Below, piece by piece: positions 1 to 6,604 of a stretch of DNA of 16,994 nt. Location of the stretch: contig DASRSS010000050.1 in NCBI GenBank assembly GCA_035656335.1, positions 1 to 16,994 on the forward strand, in the 5' to 3' direction. The first letter of the stretch is position 1. The number at the start of each line of letters is the position of its first letter. This DNA comes from DASRSS01 sp035656335. Lineage in GTDB: Bacteria > Actinomycetota > Actinomycetes > Mycobacteriales > Jatrophihabitantaceae. Under the pieces are notes generated by a model. It saw only the letters and a program-made list of their open reading frames with translations. It was not told the origin of the DNA and searched no databases. A program made the position numbers and the translations under genes.

Positions 1-142
1 CGCCTGCCTGAGCAAGCACGCGCCCGACCATCCGGGCGGCTCGGCTGTCGCAGTACTCGGCGACGTCGCCGTACGTCATCACCTTGCCGGGCGGAATGGA
101 CGCGACGCACGCCAGGATCTGTTCGGGCAGGGTCTGGGCCAC
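1..142 (-). CDS. MGMT/alkyltransferase-like (ATL) DNA-binding protein, 5' part only
   Basis: Only the first 47 codons are present; the rest lies beyond the left edge. Read on the minus strand from GTG at 142, the peptide contains PEQILACVASIPPGKVMTYG followed by DVAEY and RMVGRVLAQAG. This is the winged-helix DNA-binding domain of the O6-alkylguanine-DNA alkyltransferase family: the IPPGKVMTYGDVA start and the VGRVL recognition-helix region, where the arginine flips the damaged base. Because the domain sits at the very N-terminus, the gene is more likely a short (~100 aa) ATL-type protein than a full Ada/Ogt enzyme. ATL proteins lack the acceptor cysteine and hand lesions to nucleotide excision repair. 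The PCHR/PWHR motif that would decide this is outside the window. The start is chosen as GTG 142; an in-frame ATT lies three codons upstream and a GAGG sequence 14 nt upstream. The gene is divergent from the M3 peptidase. Confidence 0.8.
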   Translation of the reverse strand, partial: MAQTLPEQILACVASIPPGKVMTYGDVAEYCDSRAARMVGRVLAQAG

Positions 143-196
143 GGCGCCAATCTTGCCTCGACCACACGTTCGGCTCGCGGTGTTGGCGTACCTCGT

Positions 197-202
197 TAGG
201 CT
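197..202 (+). promoter_or_regulatory. candidate -10 element of a leaderless transcript for the M3 peptidase gene
   Basis: TAGGCT matches the actinobacterial TANNNT -10 consensus and ends 6 nt before the GTG start, so transcription would begin at or next to the start codon. No Shine-Dalgarno sequence at usable spacing is present (GGA lies directly against the GTG), which agrees with a leaderless mRNA. I found no convincing -35 hexamer. The 66-nt intergenic region must also carry the promoter of the divergent MGMT-like gene, which I could not locate. Confidence 0.4.
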
Positions 203-208
203 CGCGGA

Positions 209-2137
209 GTGACCGATTCCCTGGCTCCGCTGTCCCTGCCCGCGTCCGGCAGCCCCGCCGACGACTGGACGGGCTGGGTGGCCCGGCGCTGCGACGACAG
301 CCTGGCGCGGGTCCGCGAGCTGGTCGCGCAGCTCAAGCGCGAGCCCGGGGACGCGGCGGCCACGATGCGCACCTGGAACGACGCGAACCTCGCGCTGGCC
401 AACGCGTTCGCGGTGTCGTCCCTGATGTGCCAGGTGCATCCGGACGAGGCGGTGCGCACCCGCGCGGAGCAGGGCGAGCAGGACGCGAACCGGCTGCGCA
501 CCGAGCTCAGCCTGGACCGCGAGCTGTTCGACGTGCTCGCCGCCGTCGACCCGGACGCGCTCGACGACGGGGGCAGGCGTGTGCTGGCCGAGACGCTGCG
601 CGACTTCCGCCGGGCGGGCGTCGACCGCGACGACGCGACGCGCGAGCGGATCCGCGAGCTGTCCGAGCGGGAGACCGAGCTGGCGCAGGAGTTCTCCAAG
701 AACATCCGCGACGGCGTGCGCACGGTCGCGCTCGAGCCGTCGCAGCTGGACGGGCTGCCGGCCGACTTCGTCGAGGCGCACCAGCCGGGCGAGGACGGCA
801 CGGTCACGCTGACCACCGACTACCCCGACTTCATCCCGTTCATGACGTTTGGCAAGGACCGCGCGGCACGGCGGGCGCTGTACCTGGAGTACCTCAACCG
901 GGCGTGGCCGGAGAACGACGCGCTGCTGTTGGATTTGCTGCGGCTGCGACAGGAGCACGCCACGCTGCTCGGCTACGCGGACTGGCCGTCGTACGACGCC
1001 GAGGTCAAGATGATCGGCTCCGGGCCCGCGATCGGCGAGTTCATCGACAAGATCGCCGCCGCGGCCGAGGCGGCTGGGCGCCGCGACTACGACGTGCTGC
1101 TCGCGCGGTTGCAGGCCGACGACCCGGATGCGCGGACGATCGACGGCGCCGACAAGGCGTTCTACAGCGAGGTGATCCGGCGCGAGAACTTCGACGTGGA
1201 CGCGCAGCAGGTGCGCGAGTACTTCGACTTCGCGCGGGTGCGGGCCGGCCTGCTGGACGTGACCGGCCGGCTGTTCGGGCTGTCGTACGAGCCGGTGCCG
1301 GACGCGCCGACGTGGCACGAGGACGTCGCCGTCTACGACGTGCAGTCCGACGGCGAGCGCATCGGGCGGATCTACCTGGACCTGCACCCGCGCCCCGGCA
1401 AGTTCTCGCACGCGGCGCAGTTCGACCTCGTCCCGGGCATCGCGGGGCGCCAGCTGCCCGAGGGCGTGCTGGTCTGCAACTTCCCGCGCGCGCTGATGGA
1501 GCACACCGACGCGGTCACGCTGTTCCACGAGTTCGGGCACCTGGTGCACCACATCCTCGCCGGCCGGCACGCGTGGGCGCGGTTCTCCGGCGTCGCAACC
1601 GAGTGGGACTTCGTGGAGGCGCCGTCGCAGCTGCTCGAGGAGTGGGCGTGGGACGCCGACGTCTTGCGCTCGTTCGCGACGAACGCGGCCGGCGAGCCGA
1701 TCCCGTCCGAGCTGGTCGCCAAGATGCGCGCGGCGCACGACTTCGGCAAGGGTTTCCAGACGCGTACGCAAATGTTCTACGCGGCGCTGTCGTACCTGGT
1801 GCACCGGGACGTCCCGGAGGACCTGACGGCCGTCGTTCGCGAGCTGCAGGCGAAGTACGACCTGTTCGCGTACGTGCCGGACACGCACTTCCATGCCTCG
1901 TTCGGGCACCTGGAGGGGTACGGTTCGGGGTATTACACCTACATGTGGAGCCTGGTGATCGCCAAGGACCTGTTCTCGGCGTTCGATCCGGCGAACCTGT
2001 TCGACACGGACCTGTCGTACCGGTACCGCGACCGGATCCTCGCGCCCGGCGGCAGCGAGGACGCCGCGGACCTGGTCGAGAAGTTCCTCGAGCGGCCGTA
2101 CAGCTTCGAGGCGTTCCAACGCTGGCTGGATACCTGA
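209..2137 (+). CDS. M3 family zinc oligopeptidase (thimet oligopeptidase/Dcp-like)
   Basis: A 642-aa cytosolic metallopeptidase without signal peptide. The zinc site HEFGH is at residues 440-444, with His440 and His444 as ligands and Glu441 as general base. The third ligand is Glu470 in DFVEAPSQ, one residue further from the motif than in rat thimet oligopeptidase. The C-terminal GYGSGYYTYMWS segment (about residues 572-583) corresponds to the Gly/Tyr-rich substrate-binding loop of the family. Length fits bacterial M3A enzymes (about 640-700 aa). These enzymes trim short peptides released by ATP-dependent proteases; the substrate here is unknown. Start: GTG 209, with no Shine-Dalgarno sequence and a -10 like TAGGCT 6 nt upstream, suggesting leaderless expression. 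The TGA stop at 2135-2137 is followed directly by the ATG of the phosphatase gene, so the two are probably co-transcribed and translationally coupled. Confidence 0.95.
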   Translation: MTDSLAPLSLPASGSPADDWTGWVARRCDDSLARVRELVAQLKREPGDAAATMRTWNDANLALANAFAVSSLMCQVHPDEAVRTRAEQGEQDANRLRTELSLDRELFDVLAAVDPDALDDGGRRVLAETLRDFRRAGVDRDDATRERIRELSERETELAQEFSKNIRDGVRTVALEPSQLDGLPADFVEAHQPGEDGTVTLTTDYPDFIPFMTFGKDRAARRALYLEYLNRAWPENDALLLDLLRLRQEHATLLGYADWPSYDAEVKMIGSGPAIGEFIDKIAAAAEAAGRRDYDVLLARLQADDPDARTIDGADKAFYSEVIRRENFDVDAQQVREYFDFARVRAGLLDVTGRLFGLSYEPVPDAPTWHEDVAVYDVQSDGERIGRIYLDLHPRPGKFSHAAQFDLVPGIAGRQLPEGVLVCNFPRALMEHTDAVTLFHEFGHLVHHILAGRHAWARFSGVATEWDFVEAPSQLLEEWAWDADVLRSFATNAAGEPIPSELVAKMRAAHDFGKGFQTRTQMFYAALSYLVHRDVPEDLTAVVRELQAKYDLFAYVPDTHFHASFGHLEGYGSGYYTYMWSLVIAKDLFSAFDPANLFDTDLSYRYRDRILAPGGSEDAADLVEKFLERPYSFEAFQRWLDT

Positions 2138-3340
2138 ATGCCGGCCGACTCCGCGGAGGAACGGCTGAGCAAACTGCTCGCCGTCACCGACACCACGCTG
2201 ACGCGGCTGGACGCCGAGAAGCAGCAGGCCGAGCTGCTGGACCGGATCCGGCTCGTGCTGGACGCCGACACCGTCACGGTGCTCGTCCACGAGCAGGCGT
2301 CCGACTACCTCGTGGCGGAGGTGGCCCGCGGCCTGGAGGAGGAGGTCCGGCAGGGCGTTCGGGTGCCCATCGGCGCCGGCTTCGCCGGATCGGTCGCCGC
2401 CCGGCGTCACCCGGTACTGCTCGAGCGCGTGGACGAGTCCACCGTGGCGAACCCGATCCTGTGGCAGAAGGGCGTCCGGACGATGCTGGGCGTTCCGCTG
2501 CTGAGCGGCGACCGGCTGCTCGGGGTGCTGCATGTGGGACGGCTCGACGACCGGCCGTTCAGCGAGATCGACGCCCAGGTGCTGTCGGTGGCCGCCGAAC
2601 GCGTTACGGCGGCCATGCTCAGCGCGACCGCGGCCGCCGAGCGGGCGGCGGCGAACCTGCTCGAGCGCAGCCTGTTGCCGGCGCGGTTCCCTGTGATCGA
2701 GGGCCTCGAGTTCGCCGGCCGGTACACACCGTCCGAGGACCGTATGATCGGCGGCGACTGGTACGACGTATTCACGCTGCCGTCCGGCGCGCTGTGGCTG
2801 GTGACCGGTGACGTCGCGGGGCACAGCCTGCAGGCGGCCGTCCGGATGGGGCGGGTGAAGAGCGCGCTGCGGGCGTATGCGCTGCTCGGCGGCGGGCCGG
2901 CGGAGACCTTGGAGCTGACCGACCGCAAGGTGCACCACTTCGAGATCGACACCATGGTGACCGTCATCTGTGCGGTGACGCGACCGCCGTACGACAGCTT
3001 CGAGATCTGTTCGGCCGGGCACCTGCCACCCGTGCTCGCGCACCCGGACCGGGCGACGTCGCTGGTCGAGCTGAAGGTCGGCCCGCCGCTCGGCGCGGTG
3101 CGGGACGTGCGGCGGGTCGCGACCGAGGTCGAGTTCTTGCCGGGGTCGCTGCTGGCCCTCTACACCGACGGGCTGGTCGAGCGGCGCGGGGAGAGCCTGG
3201 ACGTCGGGTTGGACCGGCTGCGAAACGCGATCCGGATCGGTCCGGCCGACCAGGTGTGCCGCGAGACGATGCAGCGGCTGGTCGCCGACCGGGTCCCGGC
3301 CGACGACATCGCGATGCTGGCGGTGCGGCGCCCGAGCTGA
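2138..3340 (+). CDS. GAF domain + PP2C (RsbU/SpoIIE-type) serine phosphatase
   Basis: A 400-aa soluble signalling phosphatase. Residues about 8-30 may form a helical lead. A GAF sensor domain spans about 28-165 (TVTVLVHEQ, GAGFAGSVAARRHPV, MLGVPLLSGDRLLGVLHVG). A coiled linker at 165-190 follows, then a PP2C/SpoIIE domain from about 190 to 400. Metal-binding aspartates are visible: Asp207 and Asp210 in GGDWYD (205-210), Asp225 in DVAGHS, Asp344 in YTDGLVE, and Asp389/Asp390 in the terminal ADDIAML motif, so the active site looks complete. Members dephosphorylate anti-sigma-factor antagonists (RsbV/SpoIIAA-like) in partner-switching pathways. No antagonist or anti-sigma kinase lies in the window, so the target is unknown. 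The ATG abuts the upstream TGA, and no independent Shine-Dalgarno sequence is seen, so reinitiation after the peptidase is likely. The GAF ligand cannot be predicted. Confidence 0.93.
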   Translation: MPADSAEERLSKLLAVTDTTLTRLDAEKQQAELLDRIRLVLDADTVTVLVHEQASDYLVAEVARGLEEEVRQGVRVPIGAGFAGSVAARRHPVLLERVDESTVANPILWQKGVRTMLGVPLLSGDRLLGVLHVGRLDDRPFSEIDAQVLSVAAERVTAAMLSATAAAERAAANLLERSLLPARFPVIEGLEFAGRYTPSEDRMIGGDWYDVFTLPSGALWLVTGDVAGHSLQAAVRMGRVKSALRAYALLGGGPAETLELTDRKVHHFEIDTMVTVICAVTRPPYDSFEICSAGHLPPVLAHPDRATSLVELKVGPPLGAVRDVRRVATEVEFLPGSLLALYTDGLVERRGESLDVGLDRLRNAIRIGPADQVCRETMQRLVADRVPADDIAMLAVRRPS

Positions 3341-3380
3341 GCGCGTTGCCGGTGGTCAGCCCGGCGGGCTCCAGCTCGGG
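3331..3380. terminator. large inverted repeat between convergent genes, candidate bidirectional terminator
   Basis: The outer arms CCCGAGCT (3331-3338) and AGCTCGGG (3373-3380) are perfectly complementary. They continue into GAGC (3339-3342) pairing with GCTC (3368-3371) across a one-base bulge. An inner stem GCCGG (3348-3352) / CCGGC (3361-3365) closes an 8-nt loop. The structure overlaps the last codons of both convergent genes, leaving only 15 nt of non-coding DNA between the stops. There is no T-run on either side, as usual for GC-rich actinobacteria, so the terminator call rests on position and stem strength. Confidence 0.5.
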
Positions 3381-3958
3381 TCGCGGCCGGTTGCGGCGAG
3401 AAGTTGCTCTTGCTCGGTGGCGCCCTCACGCACCTCGACGGGTTTGGCGAACAGGCCCGAGCCGGACAGGTCCCCGGAGCCGGGCATGTTGGCGCGTACG
3501 AACTCGACGAGCTCGCGGGGCAGCAGCTCGTCGTAGCCGATCGCCTTGGCCAGGTCCCAGGAGTGGATGGTCAGGTCGAAGACCATCTCACGCAGGTAGG
3601 TGCGGGCAGGCGTCGGACCGCGGGACAGGTCCACCGAGCGGTCGATCGCGCCGTCCGCGGTCACGGCGTCCGCGGACCCGGCGGCGGCCTCGTCCCACAG
3701 CTCGGCGAGGTTGGCGCCGACTCCTCCGTCGACCGGCAGCGAGCGCGATCCTTCGACGACCTTGCCGGCCGCGTCCAGGTCGAGGCCGCGCAGCAGTGGC
3801 GGCGCCCACCGGTGCTCGTCGATCAGGTGGTTGACCAGGTCGGCGACCGTCCACTCCGTGTCGGGGGTCGGCGCCCTCCACTGGTCTTCGCTGATCGCGT
3901 GGACCCGGGCAGTGAATTCGTGCTGCCCGGACAGGAACATCGCCAGCACTTCATCCAT
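3356..3958 (-). CDS. TIGR03086-like metal-binding protein (mycothiol-dependent maleylpyruvate isomerase N-terminal/DinB fold)
   Basis: A 200-aa protein of the actinobacterial MDMPI_N/DinB-like family, which uses a four-helix bundle with a divalent metal. The family signature W36-TVADLVNHLIDEH is near the N-terminus, with His44 at the usual first metal-ligand position. The second signature is EMVFDLTIHSWDLAKAIG (about 124-141), with Asp128 and His132 as the likely further ligands. Homologues with known activity are mycothiol-dependent isomerases or transferases, but most TIGR03086 proteins have no assigned reaction. No pathway genes lie nearby, so no substrate is proposed. Start ATG 3958 has no Shine-Dalgarno sequence; a TAGGCA -10 ends 6 nt upstream, suggesting a leaderless transcript. 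The gene is divergent from the MerR-type regulator, which makes it a possible regulatory target, and convergent with the phosphatase gene. Confidence 0.85.
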   Translation of the reverse strand: MDEVLAMFLSGQHEFTARVHAISEDQWRAPTPDTEWTVADLVNHLIDEHRWAPPLLRGLDLDAAGKVVEGSRSLPVDGGVGANLAELWDEAAAGSADAVTADGAIDRSVDLSRGPTPARTYLREMVFDLTIHSWDLAKAIGYDELLPRELVEFVRANMPGSGDLSGSGLFAKPVEVREGATEQEQLLAATGRDPSWSPPG

Positions 3959-3964
3959 GTGTTA

Positions 3965-3992
3965 TGCCTACCCCGGGTTCCCCGGTCGGCAA
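3965..3992 (-). promoter_or_regulatory. candidate promoter of the TIGR03086-like gene
   Basis: On the minus strand, TTGCCG (3992-3987) and TAGGCA (3970-3965) form -35 and -10 hexamers separated by 16 bp. The -10 ends 6 nt before the ATG at 3958, consistent with leaderless transcription. It lies back-to-back with the MerR-type promoter in the same 88-bp intergenic region, so binding at the palindrome 23 bp upstream could affect both genes. Confidence 0.45.
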
Positions 3993-4008
3993 ACCCGCGG
4001 CTGCGGTG

Positions 4009-4039
4009 TTGCGCTTCCCGCGCGGGAACCTCGTACGGT
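4009..4039 (+). promoter_or_regulatory. MerR-type promoter with palindromic operator in a 19-bp spacer
   Basis: TTGCGC (4009-4014) and TACGGT (4034-4039) are spaced by 19 bp, longer than the 17 bp optimum. MerR regulators typically untwist such promoters. A perfect 14-bp palindrome, TTCCCGCGCGGGAA (4015-4028), fills most of the spacer. The -10 ends 7 nt before the ATG at 4047, giving an essentially leaderless transcript. The layout predicts that the MerR-type protein encoded downstream controls its own gene. Confidence 0.6.
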
Positions 4040-4046
4040 CTGTGCC

Positions 4047-4865
4047 ATGACTGCGGCGCTGTTGCCGATCGGACGGTTCGCCCGCGTCACCGGGCTGACC
4101 GCCAAGGCGCTGCGCCATTACGACCGCATCGGGTTGCTGCGGCCTGCCGAGATCGACTCCGGCGGCTATCGCCGTTACGCGCCGGAGCAGGTCGATCTCG
4201 CCAGGCGCATCGCGTTGCTGCGTGCGGTTGATGTGCCGATCGAGGACGTGCGCCGCTGCCTGGCGGACGAGCGGCTGTTCGACGACGTGCTCGCCGCGCA
4301 GCGTCGCCGCCTGGATGCCCGGCTGACACGCGTTCAGCGTCAGCTCCACACGCTTCACCACTTACTCGCCGAGGGAACGGAACCCGTCATGACGAACGCA
4401 CCGCAGCTCGACCCGGAGGACGAGCGGCGCCTCGCCGCCGCGCTGTTCAACGGCACCTGGCAGCTGCTGGAGAAGCCGGAGCGCACGCGCACCGAGGACG
4501 ACGAGATGCTGCACATGGCACACGCCTCGCGGCATCACTGGGGTGTCGTCGGCCAGCCGGTCAACCTGGCGCGTGGCGAGTGGCAGTGCTCGCGCGTGTA
4601 TGCCGTGCTGGGACGTCCAGAGCCCTGCCTGCATCACGCGCAGCGCGTTCTCGACCTATGCACCGAGCACGGCATGGGCGACTTCGACCTCGCCTTCGCG
4701 TACGAAGCGCTCGCGCGCGCTTCCGCTGTCGCCGGCGACCTTGACCGGGCGCGGGCATACACCGAGCAGGCGTTGGCCGCGGCCGAGGCGATTGCGGAGG
4801 ACGAGGACCGCGAGCTGCTGCTGTCCGACCTGGAGTCGATTCCCGGGCAGGAGCGCTTCTGGTGA
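4047..4865 (+). CDS. MerR family transcriptional regulator fused to a TPR-like helical domain
   Basis: A 272-aa two-part protein. Residues 6-75 are a MerR winged helix-turn-helix: PIGRFARVTGLTAKALRHYD, then the wing IDSGGYRRYAPEQV, then a helix with RAVDVPIEDVRRCL. Residues about 80-110 form the dimerisation coiled coil. From about 117 a separate all-helical domain begins. It includes a His-rich stretch HMAHASRHHW (156-165), RGEWQCSRVYAVLGRPEPCLHHAQ, and a TPR-like helical pair DFDLAFAYEALARASAVAGDLDRA. I recall this C-terminal module as a stand-alone actinobacterial protein of unknown function; here it would be the effector-sensing part. The inducer is unknown, and the His cluster could bind metal or be structural. 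Start ATG 4047 is supported by the MerR-type promoter just upstream. The gene is divergent from the TIGR03086-like gene. Confidence 0.88.
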   Translation: MTAALLPIGRFARVTGLTAKALRHYDRIGLLRPAEIDSGGYRRYAPEQVDLARRIALLRAVDVPIEDVRRCLADERLFDDVLAAQRRRLDARLTRVQRQLHTLHHLLAEGTEPVMTNAPQLDPEDERRLAAALFNGTWQLLEKPERTRTEDDEMLHMAHASRHHWGVVGQPVNLARGEWQCSRVYAVLGRPEPCLHHAQRVLDLCTEHGMGDFDLAFAYEALARASAVAGDLDRARAYTEQALAAAEAIAEDEDRELLLSDLESIPGQERFW

Positions 4866-4889
4866 TCACGCTGCTGCGCGCGGCCCGGC

Positions 4890-5126
4890 TCAGGCGGCCG
4901 GACGGGTATGTGTGCGCCACAGGTGTATGACGATTTCGCGTTCCAGCGGTGAGGGCTGTCGGCTTCTGGGCAGGGCTGGTGGTCGGCTGGTGTAGCGGTG
5001 GCCGGTGGGTGTGATCAGGTCTATTCGTCCGCCCGGTCCGGGGCGTGCTTGCCAGCCGGGTTCTTCTTTGGCGAGGTTGCAGCCGACGCAGGTTCCGTCA
5101 CCGTTGTCGAGGCTGGTCCGCCCGAC
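4890..5126 (-). pseudogene. C-terminal remnant of a DUF222/HNH (13E12-type) endonuclease gene
   Basis: On the minus strand, ending at a stop at 4890-4892, the translation carries a typical tail of actinobacterial DUF222-HNH proteins: GRTSLDNGDGTCVGCNLAKE, then PGW, then ITPTGHRYTSRPPALP. The second half of the HNH fold (NG-x-G-x-C-x-x-CN) is recognisable. The upstream His/Asp-His half is not: the expected DH is replaced by LDC, and homology stops at the tandem repeats. The ~300-residue DUF222 region that normally precedes it is absent. An open frame of 130 codons continues to 5282, but its N-terminal half is repeat-derived, so I treat it as a fragment. 13E12-type genes are multi-copy and prone to decay in actinobacteria. 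Confidence 0.65.
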
Positions 5127-5355
5127 GCAATCGAGCTGGAACAGAACCCGGCAGCGCAATCGCAGCCGAGGACACGCCGCCCCCGTCGCCGCCCAGAGGA
5201 AGCAACCGAGCTGGAACGGACAGCCGGCCGCGCAAGCCGCCGGAAGCTCAAACCACCCGCCGTCGCCGCCGAAAGAACGCAAGCGAGCTGGGACGAGCGC
5301 CGGCAGCGGAACCGGGTCAGCCCGAAGGCCATCCCGCCGCGGCCCAGCGAGGCAG
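5127..5355. repeat. three imperfect 75-77 bp tandem repeats
   Basis: Units start at about 5127, 5202 and 5279. Each opens with GCAA-N-CGAGCTGG-R-AC (5127-5142, 5202-5217, 5279-5294). About 8 bp later comes a CCGGC-A/C-GCG block, and units 1 and 2 share CCGTCGCCGCC near the end (5183-5190 and 5260-5270). Unit 3 is the most diverged and fades before serB. The first boundary coincides with the point where HNH homology ends. Units 1 and 2 keep the same reading frame on the minus strand (FQLDC versus FQLGC), while unit 3 is shifted. Confidence 0.55.
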
Positions 5356-5369
5356 CACGCAGCACCGCC

Positions 5370-6551
5370 TTAGAGAGCTGCTTCGTCGATCTCGTCGCGG
5401 GAGATGCCGAGCACGAACAGCACGCTGTCGAGGTACGGCAGGTTCACGGACGTGTCCGCGGCCGCGCGCAGCGCCGCCTTGGCGTTGAACGCGATCCCGA
5501 GCCCCGCGGCCTCGAGCATGTCGATGTCGTTCGCGCCGTCGCCGACGGCCACGGTCTGGGTAAGCGGCACCCCGAACTGCTCGGCGAACCGCTCCAGGGC
5601 GCGCGCCTTGCCGGCGCGGTCGACGATCGGTCCGACCAGCTTGCCGGTCAGCTTGCCGTCCACGACTTCGAGCTGGTTCGCAGCGGCGAAGTCGAGTTCG
5701 AGCTCGGCGACGAACCGGTCGGTGAACACGGTGAAGCCACCGCTGACGACACCGACGTGGAAGCCCAGCCGCCGCAGCGTGCGCACGAACGTCCGGGCGC
5801 CGGGCGTCAGCCGCAGCCGATCGCGCACGGACTCCACGTCCGACACCGCCACGCCGGCCAGCAGCGCGACGCGCTCGCGCAGCGACTCGGCGAAGTCCAG
5901 CTCCCCGGCCATGGCCCGTTCGGTCACCGCCGCGACCTGCGGGCCGACGCCGGCCCGCTCGGCCAGCACGTCGATGCCTTCGTCGCGGATCAACGTCGAG
6001 TCGACGTCGAGCACGACCAGCCGTTTGGCGCGCCGCCGCAGTCCCGCGGGCTCGATCGCGATGTCGATGCCGGTCTCGTCGGCGGCCTGGACGAGCGCGG
6101 CGCCGAGACCAGCGGGGTCGTCGCAGCTGACGATCATCTCGACCGCGGACACCGGCTCGGACGACAGCTGCGCCACCGATTCGATGTTGCCGCCCTGGTC
6201 GGCGATGCGCTGCGCGACGCTGCTGAGTGCCCCGGCCCGCAGCGGCCGGCCGAGGACGATCACGTGGCTGCGCGGCCGCCCGGACGTCCGGCGCACCGAG
6301 CGCGCCTCGTCCGCGATGACCACCTCGGACTCCATGCCGAGCGCCTGCGCGGTGCGGGTCACCGACGCGCGCAGCGCGGCCGGGTCACCCTGCAGGTCGA
6401 GCAGCACGCCGAGCAGCATCCGGTCGCGGACGACCACCTGCTCGACGTCACGGATGTCGACGTCGTGCGCCGCCAGCGCCGCGAAGAACGCGGCGGTGAC
6501 GCCGGGCCGGTCGCGTCCGGTGACCGTGGCCAGGACCGAGATCGTCCTCAT
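5370..6551 (-). CDS. serB: phosphoserine phosphatase, double-ACT SerB2 type
   Basis: A 393-aa HAD enzyme that hydrolyses phosphoserine in the last step of serine biosynthesis. Residues 1-80 and about 93-168 are two ACT-like regulatory domains (TGRDRPGVTAAFFAAL; SVAQRIADQGGNIESVAQLS), as in mycobacterial SerB2, where ACT domains bind amino acids. The HAD core starts at about 177. It has motif I DVDST with nucleophile Asp182 and acid/base Asp184, the cap region with EGIDVLAERAGVG, motif II VVSGGFTVF with Ser270, Lys315, and motif III GDGANDIDM (337-345) with Asp338 and Asp342. All catalytic residues are present. Start ATG 6551 has a strong GGAGG (6561-6557) 5 nt upstream. It lies 79 nt downstream of ctaD on the same strand; the ctaD-serB2 order is also found in M. 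tuberculosis. A hairpin between them may adjust relative expression. Confidence 0.96.
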   Translation of the reverse strand: MRTISVLATVTGRDRPGVTAAFFAALAAHDVDIRDVEQVVVRDRMLLGVLLDLQGDPAALRASVTRTAQALGMESEVVIADEARSVRRTSGRPRSHVIVLGRPLRAGALSSVAQRIADQGGNIESVAQLSSEPVSAVEMIVSCDDPAGLGAALVQAADETGIDIAIEPAGLRRRAKRLVVLDVDSTLIRDEGIDVLAERAGVGPQVAAVTERAMAGELDFAESLRERVALLAGVAVSDVESVRDRLRLTPGARTFVRTLRRLGFHVGVVSGGFTVFTDRFVAELELDFAAANQLEVVDGKLTGKLVGPIVDRAGKARALERFAEQFGVPLTQTVAVGDGANDIDMLEAAGLGIAFNAKAALRAAADTSVNLPYLDSVLFVLGISRDEIDEAAL

Positions 6552-6572
6552 CGGAACCTCCGCACCCGGTCG

Positions 6573-6604
6573 GCGAGGACACCGGCACAGCAGCCGGTAC
6601 TCGC
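6573..6604 (-). other. stem-loop between ctaD and serB
   Basis: GCGAG (6573-6577) pairs with CTCGC (6600-6604), and ACCGGC (6581-6586) pairs with GCCGGT (6593-6598), around a 6-nt loop and a small internal loop. It lies just after the ctaD stop and 12 nt before the serB Shine-Dalgarno. There is no T-run. It could be an RNA processing or partial termination element, or could stabilise the ctaD 3' end. Function is inferred only from position. Confidence 0.4.

Larger units (their letters stand above)
4866..5369. other. 504-bp region without an intact gene
   Basis: Between the MerR-type gene and the 3' end of serB there is no convincing complete gene. The left half (4890 to about 5126) is the C-terminal remnant of a DUF222/HNH endonuclease gene on the minus strand. 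The right half (from 5127) is a degenerate tandem repeat. No tRNA or convincing promoter was seen. Open frames that cross the right half encode low-complexity Arg/Pro/Ala-rich sequence and look non-coding. The mixture suggests a site of past insertion and decay. Confidence 0.6.

Noticed and set aside
427..2811. A 794-codon open frame on the plus strand across the peptidase and the start of the phosphatase gene
   Set aside because: Its product is extremely Arg/Gly/Ala-rich without domains, and it overlaps two clear genes in another frame; it is a by-product of high GC codon use.
4866..4915. Terminator downstream of the MerR-type gene
   Set aside because: Only a short CGGCC/GGCCG pairing with a 10-nt loop and no T-run was seen; too weak to call.
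4890..5282. A complete 130-aa HNH protein
   Set aside because: Only the C-terminal part has homology, the first HNH half and the DUF222 region are missing, and the N-terminal half derives from tandem repeats.
5127..5355. CRISPR array or integron attC sites
   Set aside because: Units are diverged, directly adjacent and of 75-77 bp with no conserved short repeat plus unique spacer; no cas or integrase gene nearby.
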